Under the pieces are notes generated by a model that saw only the letters and a program-made list of their open reading frames with translations, ran no database searches and had not been told where the DNA came from. Shown here one piece after another: positions 21,474 through 32,030 of a DNA stretch of 64,000 bases. The first letter of the stretch is position 1. Every line of letters begins with the position of its first letter. The stretch covers positions 31,011,869 through 31,075,868 of the forward strand of contig OX243824.1 in NCBI GenBank assembly GCA_945859605.1. Direction: 5' to 3'. A program made the translations under genes and the position numbers. The stretch is from Lumbricus rubellus (lineage: Eukaryota > Annelida > Clitellata > Crassiclitellata > Lumbricidae).

Positions 21474-22665
21474 ACTGTCTGAATGTCTGTATGTCTGTCC
21501 GGCTGTCTGCATGTATGTCTGTGACAGTTTGTCTCTATTTCTGACTGTCTGTTGCTCTATTCATTCATCCATCCATTCATCAATTCATCCATTCATTTAT
21601 CCATCCATTCATCTATGTATCCATCCACTCATCCATACACACACCCATTCATCAATTCATCCATTCATCCATCCATCCATCTATTCACTCATCCATCCAT
21701 CCATTCATCAATTCATCTGTTTACCCATCCATTTGTCCATCCATCAATTCACCCATCCATCCATCCATCCATCTATTGATCCATTCATCAATCAATCAAT
21801 CCCGCCATCCATGCATCCATCCATACATCGATTCATCAATTCATCCATTCATTTATCCATCCATTCATCTATGTATCCATCCAATCATCCATACACACAC
21901 CCATTCATCAATTCATCCATTCATCCATCCATCCATCTATTAACTCATCCATCCATCCATTCATCAATTCATCTGTTTACCCATCCATTTATCCATCCAT
22001 CAATTCACCCATCCATCCATCCATCCATCTATTGATCCATTCATCAATCAATCAATCCCTCCATCCACTCATCCATGCACACACTCATTCATCAATTCAT
22101 CCATTCATTTATCCATCCATTCATCTATGTATCCATCCACTCATCCATACACACACCCATTCATCAATTCATCCATCCATCCATCCATCTATTCACTCAT
22201 CCATCCATCCATTCATCAATTCATCTGTTTACCCATCCATTTATCCATCCATCAATTCACCCATCCATCCATCCATCTATTGATCCATTCATCAATCAAT
22301 CAATCCCTCCATCCATTCATCCATCCATACATCTATTCATCAATTCATCCATTCATTCATCGATTTATCCATCCATTCATCGATCCATTCATCCATCAAT
22401 TCACCCATCCGTCCATTCATCCGTCCATTCGTCCATCCATCTATTCTTTCATCCATTCACCCATTCAGTCATTCATCCATCTATTCTATCCACTCATCCA
22501 TACACTCACCCATTCTTCCATTCATCCATCCATTCATCCATTAATTCATCCATTAATTCATCCATTTATCTACCCATTCATATATCCATCCATCTATCCA
22601 TCCATTCATTCATGCATCCATCCATTCATTCATCGATCTGTCCGCCTGTACGTCCATCCGTCTGT
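21117..22665. repeat. Composite tetranucleotide tract with a 256-bp higher-order repeat
   Basis: Blocks follow in order: (CATC)n 21117-21210, (CTGT)n about 21272-21300, (GTAT)n 21301-21437 and (GTCT)n about 21438-21530. A long CATC/CATT/AATC tract then runs 21550-22665. In the last block the marker CTATGTATCCATCCA occurs at 21613, 21869 and 22125, each 256 bp apart, with matching sequence between. Open frames here are repeat artefacts. Confidence 0.95.
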
Positions 22666-22679
22666 CAGTCTGTCGGCAA

Positions 22680-24280
22680 TGTACTTTTTAGTCATTTTGC
22701 AGTAACCTATACCTGTTAAGAAAAACCATAACCATTATAACGGTAGGCCTAACCATCGATTTATTGAGCCAATCGTATTCAAAGTAACATCTCGACGACC
22801 TCGTCATAGTAAGAACACAGTCACATACATGTAATCTGTCGGTAACAAAATGTGAATCCAGAGTCCCGTTCGCCACCTATAGGCTATACATTGTCGATGC
22901 TAGATGGTTGCCTATTTAGCTATTGTGCATGTATGATAAGATAGAAAATAAATTGCTCATAATTGAAATCGTCGAAGTAAAATTACATGCATATATAGGT
23001 GAGAAGACTGTTTTAAGTGGAAAGACCAATGTGTTCGGCTATGGATGCATGGTTTCTGCCACCGTTGTTGTCAATCGTTTTGTAGGCTACTGAATATTAA
23101 AATATAGAAATGTGCAATCTAGTAGATGTTTTCTGAAGTCCCTTAGTGGTAATTGCATATGCAGGCAATAATTCCCTTCATCCGCTTAAAATCATTAAAG
23201 ACTACAGCGCTGGAAGTACCCTGGAGTAGTTTCTTTGAAATGCGCTACATAACAAACCAATGAGGGTATTGCTGTTCGTTTTACTCTTAGGCTCTTAGCC
23301 ATAGATGTCGCCCCACTTAAAATTTCGTTTCTGATGCTAAACATTATGTTTTAAAATACCCAAAGGCAACTTTTACGTTGCGCTTTTAATTATTCGTTAG
23401 TCTGCATGATTATAATTCGTTGAATACTCTTATTTCGTAAATATTATGTGAATTTTCCGCAGCCTTGATTGTCGTTTAACTTGTTTTTAAGACGATTCAG
23501 TTCAGTGTATATAGGCTATGGAAATAGTTCTGTCGGTAGACTCAACCATGTGGCCTTTGACACAGCCCACGCTGCCCGTGAGGTTATTAATATTAATCAG
23601 GTGGATTGGCGCCCACTGGAAAACTACGATATCTTAATAATTATTAACGTGTAGCCAAGTCAATATTTTTGCGACAAATTTGGTTTAGACTCCATATAAT
23701 CGCATCCAATTAGTTCTATGAATTCTTAATTTGTCCTCATTCGCAAGTTCCAAGTTTTTAACGGGACTATTTTGGAAATCATTCAAATCCCGCAAGGGTC
23801 AGCGTTGCTAAACAGCGTATGGATACTATCTGGTGTCGGGAAGGGCACGCGGCTTACATGCGGCTGCAGTTTAGGAGGGGGTAATTTGAAACCTTTACAG
23901 GTGTAAAGGTTTCCCTTTACAGGTGTAAAGGTTTCAGATTACCGGCGCACCGACCAGCACAGTGACTGTCCAGCAGCATTGGACGAGTTAAACAAAGACA
24001 ACCATTTTCTCAACGGGGTAAATTTGAAACTTCTCTTCACATGTGTAAGTTACCTAATTATAATAGCGTACAGTGAAGCCATGTAAATCATTGAATATTT
24101 GAAAAAACATTGCAAGCCTCAAATTTATCTGTAAGTATGCTATTTGTAGTGTGCGCTTACGTTATGCTTCTGCATAATAATGGCATTGACATTCAAAGCC
24201 TCTGACTGCTTTGAACGGGTGTCGAATATTCGTATATAATCAGTCGCTCCCTTCGTTGCCCTCCATTCTTATAATATTGT
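22680..24280. other. Intergenic DNA with a palindromic-element fragment
   Basis: At 23868-23945 there are two end fragments of the GTGTAAAGGTTTCAG family back to back (GGGGGTAATTTGAAACC, then AGGTGTAAAGGTTTCAGATT). Nothing else is recognised in these 1.6 kb. Confidence 0.5.
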
Positions 24281-24500
24281 GGGGCGCGGTGGTGTAGTGG
24301 TGGCGTCGTTGCCTTGGAGCCGGAAGGTTCGAGGTTCGAATCCACCTCACCGCGTAAGGACCTTGGGAAAGTTCTTCACTCACAATTGCTCAGCGCTTCG
24401 GCGTGAAACTCCGATGCAGTGTCCGCTCTGCATTCGGGAGCGCCTCTGAGTAGGGAGAGCTTGAAGGGGCGCTATAACAAGTGCACATACAAACTTCCTT
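24281..24500 (+). mobile_element. tRNA-derived SINE
   Basis: The head (24281-24355) carries a polymerase III A box (TGGTGTAGTGG, 24290-24300) and a perfect B box (GGTTCGAATCC, 24333-24343). Its CGCGGTG/CACCGCG stem recalls an acceptor stem. A non-tRNA body follows, then a tail with GGGAGCGCCTCTGAG and GGCGCTATAACAAG. This tail matches the 3' end of the LINE at 29380-29953. A shared tail implies mobilisation by that LINE type. The acceptor stem is not in register for a mature tRNA, so I do not call a tRNA gene. Confidence 0.8.
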
Positions 24501-25154
24501 CGAGGATAAAACTATCTCCTTAACATATAATTTATAATTTACATGCAACCACTTAAGTTTAGACCTTCGTCAAGTTGGTTTCATATTCATATTCAGATGA
24601 CATTACCTTATTAAACACGGCAACACGAAAACAGTTCAGTTCCGTTATCACCATTTCGGTTCCGTGCTTTTCGGACTTATGTAGAAGCGCGTGGTTATTT
24701 ATTTTCTTACCGCAATAAATGAATGAAAGGTAGAAGTAAATGATGGCTCGGTAGCAAGTAAGGATTATGTTCGCCGCAGATAGGTACAGAATAGAGCGGC
24801 CTGAGCTACGGCGATCGATAGCTCAATGTTTCAGCGTGCCCACTGACGTACGGCGATATATACCCAATGTCTTCGCTGAAGTAAATAAGTCAAATTTGTC
24901 AGCAGGCATGAATGAGATATAATAATACTTGTGCTGGTTTTATATTGAGACACATTGGTGCTCATCAGAGATTTAGTCAGTTCCTGATTAGTTCCATCAT
25001 TTGTTTTCTAGTCAAAGTCGTTTTTTGAAGTTGACCAATATTTCTCAGTCACAAAAACATGGCTTGATCCAGAATGTCTATACTGTCATATCTAAGGCAC
25101 GAAAAAAATCGGAAGAATGGTCAATATTGTTCAGGCTAATCAGTTTGTTGTGCT
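24501..25154. other. Intergenic DNA, nothing recognised
   Basis: AT-rich; a 66-residue plus-strand frame at 25001-25201 has no recognisable motif. Confidence 0.35.
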
Positions 25155-25590
25155 CTTTCCATGTTCGCCGCAAATGGGCAGCCCATGCATTAACCTACTA
25201 GGGCTCAAAATGGGCCACAACCGGGCAGCCTCTCTGGGCTGTCTGTATGGGCCGCACATATAAGCTTCATACCAATTTGGGCACGGCCTACATGTTCACC
25301 TCAAACGGGCAGCCCATAGATTAGCTTACCTGGGCTTCAAGTGGGCTCCACCTGGGTAACCTATATGGGCTGCCTTTATGGGCCCCACAGATTGGATCGA
25401 TACCAATTGGCCACAGGCTCCATGTTCGCCCACATGCATTAGCATTAGCTTATATGGGCTCAAAATGAGGCTCAACCGGGCAGTATATGTGGGCTGCCTG
25501 TATTTGGCCTCCGACTCCATGTCCACCCCATGTGGGCCCAACAATTTCTCTATATGGGCTAAGTGGGCCCATGTAGGAAGTCCATAAGGA
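25155..25590. repeat. GGGCAGCCC-rich tandem array, period about 130 bp
   Basis: The marker CATGTTCGCC / CATGTTCACC recurs near 25160, 25291 and 25421, and as CATGTCCACC near 25520. Units share AATGGGCAGCCCAT, GGGCTCAAAATGGGC and TATGGGC words. GGGCAGCCC and TGGGCTGCC elements make each unit internally self-complementary. There are three units plus a shorter fourth, all divergent. Overlapping short frames on both strands are shadows. Confidence 0.75.
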
Positions 25591-26182
25591 CTCAATATCG
25601 GTACATTGATCAATTCAATTGGGCAGCCAATGGCAGTCCATGCAGGTTAACAATATTTAGGGATAAAATAAAAAAGAAATATTTAGGGATAAAATAGGCA
25701 GCCAACCTACAGTGCAAGTAAAATTATGTATCACTATATGATATACAACAGTACTGAAAAAATGCTACTTATAAAAATTATCAGAAACAAAACATTTTGA
25801 GAAAATTGAAATCTTAGTGCATGACAAACAGCACATAGATGTTAAACATCCAATAAGGAAATAACCGTATACGTCATAAACTTTGTATAGGCTTGATCAA
25901 TTCCAAGAGAGTGGAAAAAAATTAGGCTGAAACATGTACTTTAGGCAATTCTTTTGCCAGTTTCTTTTTTCCTTTTCGATCGCAAATGTCAAATAGTCCT
26001 TCTGACAAAACATTAATTTTAATAATAGCTTTCACTCACTTATATAAAAAAAACTTCTATCAAATACAAGATAAACATAATTCAGTGTCAGTTACTGTAG
26101 AGTGCAATATTGACACATACAGGATAAAAACAGAGTTTATTGCTCTCAATGTCAACTCCAGCAAAAGACACTTTTCTTTCAG
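25591..26182. other. AT-rich intergenic DNA
   Basis: A short direct repeat, ATATTTAGGGATAAAATA, occurs near 25655 and 25681. No gene was recognised. Confidence 0.35.
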
Positions 26183-26292
26183 AGCTGAAAAGATGTCTCA
26201 TAACCAGTGCAGCAGCTCCAACTATGCACGATCGGAAGAACATCAGAGGAAAGGAATTCTTGGCTGGAGAAACTGCATTTGAAGCTGTTGAA
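26183..26292 (+). CDS. Possible isolated exon, unknown family
   Basis: A 110-bp segment has a good acceptor (CTTTTCTTTCAG) and a good donor (GTAAGC). It encodes LKRCLITSAAAPTMHDRKN and then IRGKEFLAGETAFEAVE in one open frame, phase 1 to phase 0. No partner exon in matching phase was found, and no domain is recognised. It may be a real internal exon of a gene whose other exons I missed, or chance. Confidence 0.25.
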
Positions 26293-26639
26293 GTAAGCAT
26301 TGTATAGACACACGACTGAAGTGTCTGATTTACTCGTCATGGTCATTATCTTCTCACTACTGATTGAAAGCCAATGCAGAAAGTACACATTCCCTCATAA
26401 TAGCCTTCTGTCTTGCATGCTTAGTAAATTTCACTTTTACTGTTCTCTCCCTTTCCTGTGGTTGCCTGCTTCCTGATTGCTTTTGCTGCTGTCTTCAAGC
26501 CTATTCCACTTAAGCTGCTGGGAAAATACATAATTTGCGCATTCAATTGAATTCCCAATCGTCTTCCAGCTGGATCTGAGTCTCATTGGACACTGTCACA
26601 AGTGTCACAGCTTTTAAGCTGAAGGGATTTGTGAGACAA

Positions 26640-27331
26640 CACCCGAGATCTGCCAAAAACTGAAAAGGGGACTTTGGCCCACCAGTTAACATGGAGGAAT
26701 GCGTTGAAGGAGGAAGCTGATTTCACAATGCAGGACCAATGAGAGCAACACGCATTTTAGCCATGGCAGCCCTAGCTCTGTAGACGAAGAGATCATGCCC
26801 ACCAAAGGAGCGGAGAGACGGAAGAGAAGTGGCCGAAGTCGGCAAACGGATGAGGTCACACAGGTACTTGAAAGATCGGCCAGTTTAAGAAATTAATGCC
26901 AGAACCTCAAGCTGAAGCAGTAAGGGGAAGCCAATGAAGGTGGTCAAACATAGAGCAGAGATGTGGGATGAGCGAGGACGTCGGGCTATTAGTCTGGCCG
27001 CAGCGTTTAGTGTAGACTGAATAGGGGAAAGACGAACATTTTGAACGCCGACCAATAGTGAGCTTCAATAGTCGATTCGGGGACAGACAAAGGCATGAAC
27101 AATTGAGCTAAAGACAGAGGAGGAGACGGAGCGACGGATTGATCTAAGCCGCATCAGATAAAAGTAGGAAGATCGAGTGGAATTGGGAATTTGTGGAGAA
27201 AAGGTATAAAGGATGCTGTCTTGGACTACGCCAAGGACTCGAAAGCTTGATTGGAAAGTAAAAGGGAAATTTCTCTGTAAGAAGGGGAAAATCAAGCTTA
27301 AAAAGCCGTTGTCGAGTCCCAAATCATACAC
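26640..27331 (-). pseudogene. LINE reverse-transcriptase C-terminal relic
   Basis: Reading the minus strand from 27331, the frame gives MRLRSIRRSVSSSVFSSIVH and AFVCPRIDY. This is the thumb-region pattern of CR1/L2/Jockey-type LINE reverse transcriptases (LR.IR...L...AFV.SRIDYCNS). It continues after a stop with VQNVRLSPIQSTLNAAARLI and ARRPRSSHI, further hallmark words, then LPPSTHSSML. Several stops and shifts show it is dead. Neither the 5' part nor the tail was delimited exactly. Confidence 0.75.
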
Positions 27332-27960
27332 GTATGTCTTGTGAGCTGCTTACGACTCTTGTAGTTGCAAATGTTCAGAATTTTCAATTGTGATTTGTGC
27401 AAATGTTGACAATTATGTTTTGATTTAGGAACATCGATAGTGATGGATCCGACATTCTGTCTTTATGGAATTATGGTGGACATCAAACCGTCGAAGGTCG
27501 TCATTCGAAGGTGAAAATCAATTCCCCCCAGATTTATGCGTTATATAGTCTTGATCCAATTATGACAGCACCTATTGTAATCTATTTAGGCTCCTTGGGA
27601 GCTCGTCTGGCAATAAATGGCTGCTACTGCTGCTACTAAGCTATCTTTGTATGCTTGTGTGAGAAAGGTAATGGCCAAATGCATTGACTTTTCTCGTTTT
27701 GCGTGTGAGCCCATTTGGGTAGTTCATTCATATACAGCTTGAAGCCAATTGTTTCATTTCAATTTTTTACATTGCTTTTCAAAGGGTATGGTCTGCTAAC
27801 TCTCTGCAACCTGTCGATGCTTTGTGCCAAATGAACCTTAGTGCTTCTGTGCTTCTTTGTTTCTTTATTGCCTCTTCATAGTTGCACCCTTGTTTTATTT
27901 TGTTCTGAATCAAGGAACTTTTAATAATAATAATAATAATAATAATTAATAATAATAATA
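27332..27960. other. Spacer with a probable LINE tail and an (AAT)n run
   Basis: Around 27590-27640 GGCAATAAATGGCTGCTACTG looks like a LINE 3' terminus with a polyadenylation-like AATAAA. A run of AAT triplets occupies about 27922-27970. No gene is supported. Confidence 0.35.
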
Positions 27961-28110
27961 ATAATAATAAACGATACAACGCAGTTGCGTTTAGGGGCAC
28001 TTTCGCCGATCAGGACACAGAGTATGAATAGGGCCGTTCCAGACTGTGATTTTATATTAGGCGGTAGATAAGTCCCTGAGGGATCCTGTATAACTCGGGG
28101 CCAAAATTTT
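27961..28110 (+). pseudogene. 3' end of an endonuclease-type LINE
   Basis: The frame starting after the AAT run encodes RYNAVAFRGTFADQDTEYE and a stop, matching the C-terminus of the open frame at 28185-29108 (RFNAVAFHSTF). A 3' untranslated segment with AAGTCCCTGAGGGATCC and ACTCGGGG follows, also seen near 40650 and 50090. Only the last ~150 bp of this copy remain. Confidence 0.7.
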
Positions 28111-28184
28111 TTTTATAAAAATAAAAATAATAATAATATAAAAAAAATAATAATAAAAATAATAAAAATAAATAATAAATTGCC
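28111..28184. repeat. A/T-rich simple repeat between two LINE ends
   Basis: Poly(AAT/AAAT) runs, probably the 3' tail of the upstream LINE copy. A similar run at 29130-29215 follows the next copy. Confidence 0.7.
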
Positions 28185-29108
28185 ATGCTGAGCAATGCAA
28201 CCATTGATACAGACATACAGTTTGCCGCTTCGTTTGAGTATTGGTGCCAAAAATACTCTACTTCTAGCCCAAACGGAGAACTTCCTCACCGGCAATCTTT
28301 CTGGGACAAACCAGTTGTTGCACAAGCAATAGCTGAGCTTGATCAATTTCACATCAGTGATTACCATCAAGCACGTCTAAAAGCAGTGTCAGCGCCTCAT
28401 GCAGGTGACTGGCTGTTCGCCTTACCAATAAGCACTTGCGGTCTCAGGTTGGACGACGAGGCAGTTCGAATAGCTGTGGGCCTCCGTCTTGGCACGGTCA
28501 TCTGCCACCCACATAGCTGCCCATGCGGCACTCTCGTGACCGCTGATGGCTCACACGGCCTGTCATGCCGTCTTGGCCCTGGCCGACAGGCTCGACATGC
28601 GGTCCTAAATGATCTTATCTGCAGGGGTCTCGTTCAGGCGGGCTTCCCAGCAGTTAAGGAACCACCTGGTTTGTCAAGGTCGGATGGGAAGAAAACAGAT
28701 GGTCTAACACTGATACCGTGGCGCTCAGGTCGTTGCTTGACCTGGGACGTCACAGTCGCAGACACTGTGGCTCCATCCTACTTATCCACAACCTCCATCC
28801 GGACGGGAGGTGCTGCTGAACTGGCTGAAGCCAGAAAAAACACTAAGTATGCACATTTGATGCAATCATACCATTTCGTCCCATTGGCTTTCGAAACAAT
28901 GGGACCAATCAACGCCAAGGGACAGGCTTTTCTCGCCGACCTGGGACGTCTCTTGGCTCAAGTTTCTGGCGAACCCAGAGAAACCAGTTACTTGTTCCAG
29001 CGTCTGTCAATTATTATTCAGCGCTTCAATGCCGTTGCATTTCACAGCACTTTTGTTCTCCCTGATCTTGACTCGGATGGCCACTCCAGAGTTAAAATTG
29101 GTTATTAA
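28185..29108 (+). CDS. LINE polyprotein C-terminus with zinc-finger and restriction-like endonuclease motifs
   Basis: An uninterrupted 307-residue frame. Residues 57-105 (HISDYHQARLKAVSAPHAGD, LRLDDEAVRIAVGLRLG) follow the reverse-transcriptase region in related elements. A C-P-C at 112-114 with H124 and C128 forms a CCHC-like zinc site. RxxH at 134-138, TDG at 171-173 and WDV at 187-189 give the spaced acidic residues expected of the restriction-enzyme-like nuclease of R2/R4/NeSL-type LINEs. The reverse transcriptase itself is missing, so the copy is 5'-truncated, and the ATG at 28185 is simply the first in frame. The 3' side ends in an A/T-rich tail. A second copy with one frameshift lies at 49505-50085. 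I infer the clade from motifs only. Confidence 0.7.
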   Translation: MLSNATIDTDIQFAASFEYWCQKYSTSSPNGELPHRQSFWDKPVVAQAIAELDQFHISDYHQARLKAVSAPHAGDWLFALPISTCGLRLDDEAVRIAVGLRLGTVICHPHSCPCGTLVTADGSHGLSCRLGPGRQARHAVLNDLICRGLVQAGFPAVKEPPGLSRSDGKKTDGLTLIPWRSGRCLTWDVTVADTVAPSYLSTTSIRTGGAAELAEARKNTKYAHLMQSYHFVPLAFETMGPINAKGQAFLADLGRLLAQVSGEPRETSYLFQRLSIIIQRFNAVAFHSTFVLPDLDSDGHSRVKIGY

Positions 29109-29379
29109 TATCTGACACCTAAGGGATTATAGATACCTCGGGTAATAAAAATAATATAAAAAATAATAATAATAATAAATAAAAAAATAAAAAAATAAAA
29201 AATAATAATAATAAGATGACTTATTTAGCGCCATAGCTCAGCCGAGGCCGAAGGAAAGGACGCTGTGCATGAGATCACAAGTTACATTCAATTATACGAT
29301 TGTTTACAACACAGCGCCTCGGCAAAGACATATAGTCACTGATGGTGTTTATTCATTGAAGTCAGTTATGCAGAACTAT
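29109..29379. repeat. LINE 3' untranslated region and A/T tail
   Basis: ATACCTCGGG at 29131 matches the 3' ends of the related copies. A poly(AAT/AAAT) run follows to about 29215. From 29216 to 29379 nothing is recognised apart from a frame continuous with the next LINE relic. Confidence 0.6.
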
Positions 29380-29953
29380 GTACATGTGCGCGGGCACAGT
29401 CGTACTCCCCTACGCTTCCAGGGTACGTGGTATCCTCCTCATAGCCAACGAGTCGCGGCACGTATCCGCGCAGAAAAGGTTGGGCGGTCGTATCCGTCGG
29501 CGCTTCTGCACAAGGTTGGGCGGTCGTACCCGTCGGCACTTCTGCACGCTGGGCTACATATTACGTATTGAGTTTAAGATTCTAATGCTCATCCGTAATT
29601 GCCTAGCAGGCCAAGCTCCGATCTACCTTATGGAACTTTGTGTGCCTGTGCTATCCATTCCAGGCCGTAGATTCCTTCGCTCTGCAACGCATGGTGACCT
29701 GGTTGTTCCTAGGGCTCGATCTTCCACAGTGCTGCATAGAAGTTTTGCTATGGTCGGTCCGTCTTTCTGGAATAAGTTACCTATTAGTCTCCGTAATGAA
29801 CTTCTTTGTCTTTCTTTGCCCCTTTTCCGCAAGCGTTTGAAAACCATTCTCTTTGATTATGGTTTGGTGTCAGGTCGGGAGCGCCTCTGAGGAGTTCTCT
29901 TGAAGTGGCGCTATATAAATGTTCGATTACAATTACAATTACAATTACAATTA
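29380..29953 (+). pseudogene. CR1/L2/Jockey-like LINE C-terminus with (ATTAC)n tail
   Basis: The frame from about 29550 encodes RIEFKILMLIRNCLAGQAP, then VPRARSSTVLHRSFAMVGPS, FWNKLPISLRN and LPLFRKRLKTILFD. This is the signature C-terminus of CR1/L2/Jockey-type reverse transcriptases. The upstream part is short and contains a tandem duplication (GTTGGGCGGTCGTA.CCGTCGG, twice at 29479-29545). A 3' tail GGGAGCGCCTCTGAG...GGCGCTATATAAATG follows and ends in ATTAC repeats. The copy is 5'-truncated. Its tail matches the SINE at 24281. Confidence 0.8.
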
Positions 29954-30066
29954 TGTATGTATGTATGTATGTATGTATGTATGTATGTATGTATGTATGT
30001 ATGTATGTATGTATGTATGTATGTATGTATGTATGTATGTATGTATGTATGTATGTATGTATGTAC
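29954..30066. repeat. (ATGT)n microsatellite
   Basis: About 28 near-perfect tetranucleotide units, grown at the end of the LINE tail. The opposite-strand poly-(YIHT) frame is an artefact. Confidence 0.95.
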
Positions 30067-30243
30067 CTGGTAGGTGACCCTATTATGAGTAAGCTACACC
30101 AATAATGCACTGTCCATAAGGAAATGGACTGGCCACCTGCCAAGGTTTAGAAAATGAAGTTGCTTACACTTCAACTCGGGGATGGCTTAAGGAACTGCTG
30201 GTCTATTTGTATTAAAAATATTAATTTAACTTTGTGATTTCAG

Positions 30244-30511
30244 ATCTATCGGTTTCATCAATTCGCAACGAGACGTCGAGGCGGTAGTACCTCGTGGAAA
30301 GAACGACTACAACATTCTCGTCCGTGGGCTCAACAAAGCTGACCGCATTTCACTGGAACCATATCCCCAACGGAAGCTGCTTAGGATCTTATTTTTGCAA
30401 TTCCTTTTGGACATATTCCCTTTCCCGTCTCACAGTGGTTGTAGGCTCGGTTCCATTGACCATACACACCAGGCTGTTCCTGTCACTCACACTGCCACTA
30501 TATGGTGCTAG
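30244..30511 (+). CDS. Possible terminal exon, unknown family
   Basis: After the acceptor TTTGTGATTTCAG an 89-codon frame reads SIGFINSQRDVEAVVPRGKN, DYNILVRGLNKADRISLEPY and on to ATIWC and TAG. It has no internal stop in an AT-rich setting and looks protein-like, with regular charge patterning. No upstream exon in the needed phase was identified, and the family is not recognised. The other plus-strand frame here (30294-30524) is the likely shadow. Confidence 0.3.
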
Positions 30512-30519
30512 ACAATCTA

Positions 30520-31105
30520 TGTGATAGGCCAATGACATTTTTATTGATTTATTCTATCAACTGTTTAGGACTTATTTTCGGCCTGGCCTTGGTCATTAGC
30601 TTATCTTGTTAATTCGATGGTATATAAAGTTATGATGATTCTGCCAAACATTTTGTTATGCAAGTGCTTGGTGAAATGGAGTATAGTGTGAAATTGACAG
30701 ACATAACATTTAAAATGTGTTATTGTGAGACTTTAGTCCGAAAATATGAATATAAGCTGTGGTTATTGTTATTTCATGTCTTGTAGCAATGTTGGGTGCT
30801 ATACAGTGTTTCACTAAAATACTACTGTGTAAAATGTCTTTTTGGTGAATTATTGCTTTAAAAAGATGTGGCATTAATCCGATGCAACATATGAGCATCT
30901 CTACTTGCATGCTGTATAACATTGGCAGACTTATACACATACAAATGACAGTTGTGAAGCTCTGATCTCTTCTATCCAAATTGTTTGCTTCCTTAAATAT
31001 ATGCAGCTATTTAGTCTAATTACTGTAGAAAAACCTTTTGAAATTGCATTGTTTCCGGCACATTTAAACGAAATATATTTATATTATATATACGTGTGTG
31101 TTTGT
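30520..31105. other. AT-rich DNA, nothing recognised
   Basis: No supported gene, repeat or transposon end. Confidence 0.35.
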
Positions 31106-32030
31106 AGCATAACCAGGATAAAGATGCAGATGCATTGCAATATAAATGTAGACATAGCACTGCAATTATGTAGACATTCAACCATACTAAATGTAGACAT
31201 AGCCACAACAAATATGTAGATGCAGTGCAATATAAATGTAGACATAGTACGGCAATTATGTAGACATTCAAGCCTACGAAGATGTAGACTAAGCTCGACA
31301 TAGATGTAGATGTAGCGCTACATAAATGTAGAAGTGGCACTACATTTTTTGTAGACATTCAAGCCTACGAAGATGTAGACTAAGCTCGACATAGATGTAG
31401 ATGTAGCGCTACATAAATGTAGAAGTGGCACTACATTTTTTGTAGACATTCAAGCCTACGAAGATGTAGACTAAGCTCGACATAGATGTAGATGTAGCGC
31501 TACATAAATGTAGAAGTGGCACTACATTTTTTGTAGACATTCAAGCCTACGAAGATGTAGACTAAGCTCGACATAGATGTAGATGTAGCGCTACATAAAT
31601 GTAGAAGTGGCACTACATTTTTTGTAGACATTCAAGCCTACGAAGATGTAGACTACGCTCGACATAGATGTAGATGTGGTGCTACATAAATGTAGAAGTG
31701 GTACTACATTTATTGTAGACATTCAAGCCTACGAAGATGTAGACTAAGCTCAACATAGATGTAGATGTAGCGCAACAAAAATGTAGACATTAAAGCCTAC
31801 GAAGATGTAGCCTTAGCTCAACATAGATGTAGATGTAGCGCTACAAAAATGTAGACGTTTTTATCTGCAGATTTGTTGCAACGTAAGTCTACACTAGTGT
31901 TGCATTCATTGTTGTCTACAATAAGTGCTGCATAGAAGTCTACATACTGCCGATGAGCCAGACCTCAACACTGTTTGTTGAGTGTAGGTCTACACTTTTA
32001 GACCAACTCTCTACACTATTTTTTACAGAG
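31106..32030. repeat. 91-bp tandem array built on GTAGA words
   Basis: GTAGACATTCAAGCCTACG recurs at 31260, 31351, 31442, 31533, 31624 and 31715, exactly 91 bp apart. Adjacent units are almost identical. Each unit contains the perfect palindrome GTAGCGCTAC and the pair GTAGAAGTGGCACTAC. Degenerate shorter units flank it on both sides (31106-31260 and 31780-31860). Beyond that (31880-32030) TCTACA-type inverted words occur, giving the whole a palindromic cast. The minus-strand open frame over part of it is an artefact. Confidence 0.9.

Noticed and set aside
20987..22719. Long frames of (IHPS)n, (MYVC)n and (YIHT)n
   Set aside because: Read-through of tetranucleotide repeats, whose 12-base periodicity avoids stops in several frames.
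24281..24355. Functional tRNA gene
   Set aside because: A and B boxes are present, but the acceptor stem is out of register and the sequence continues into a LINE-like tail, so it is a SINE head.
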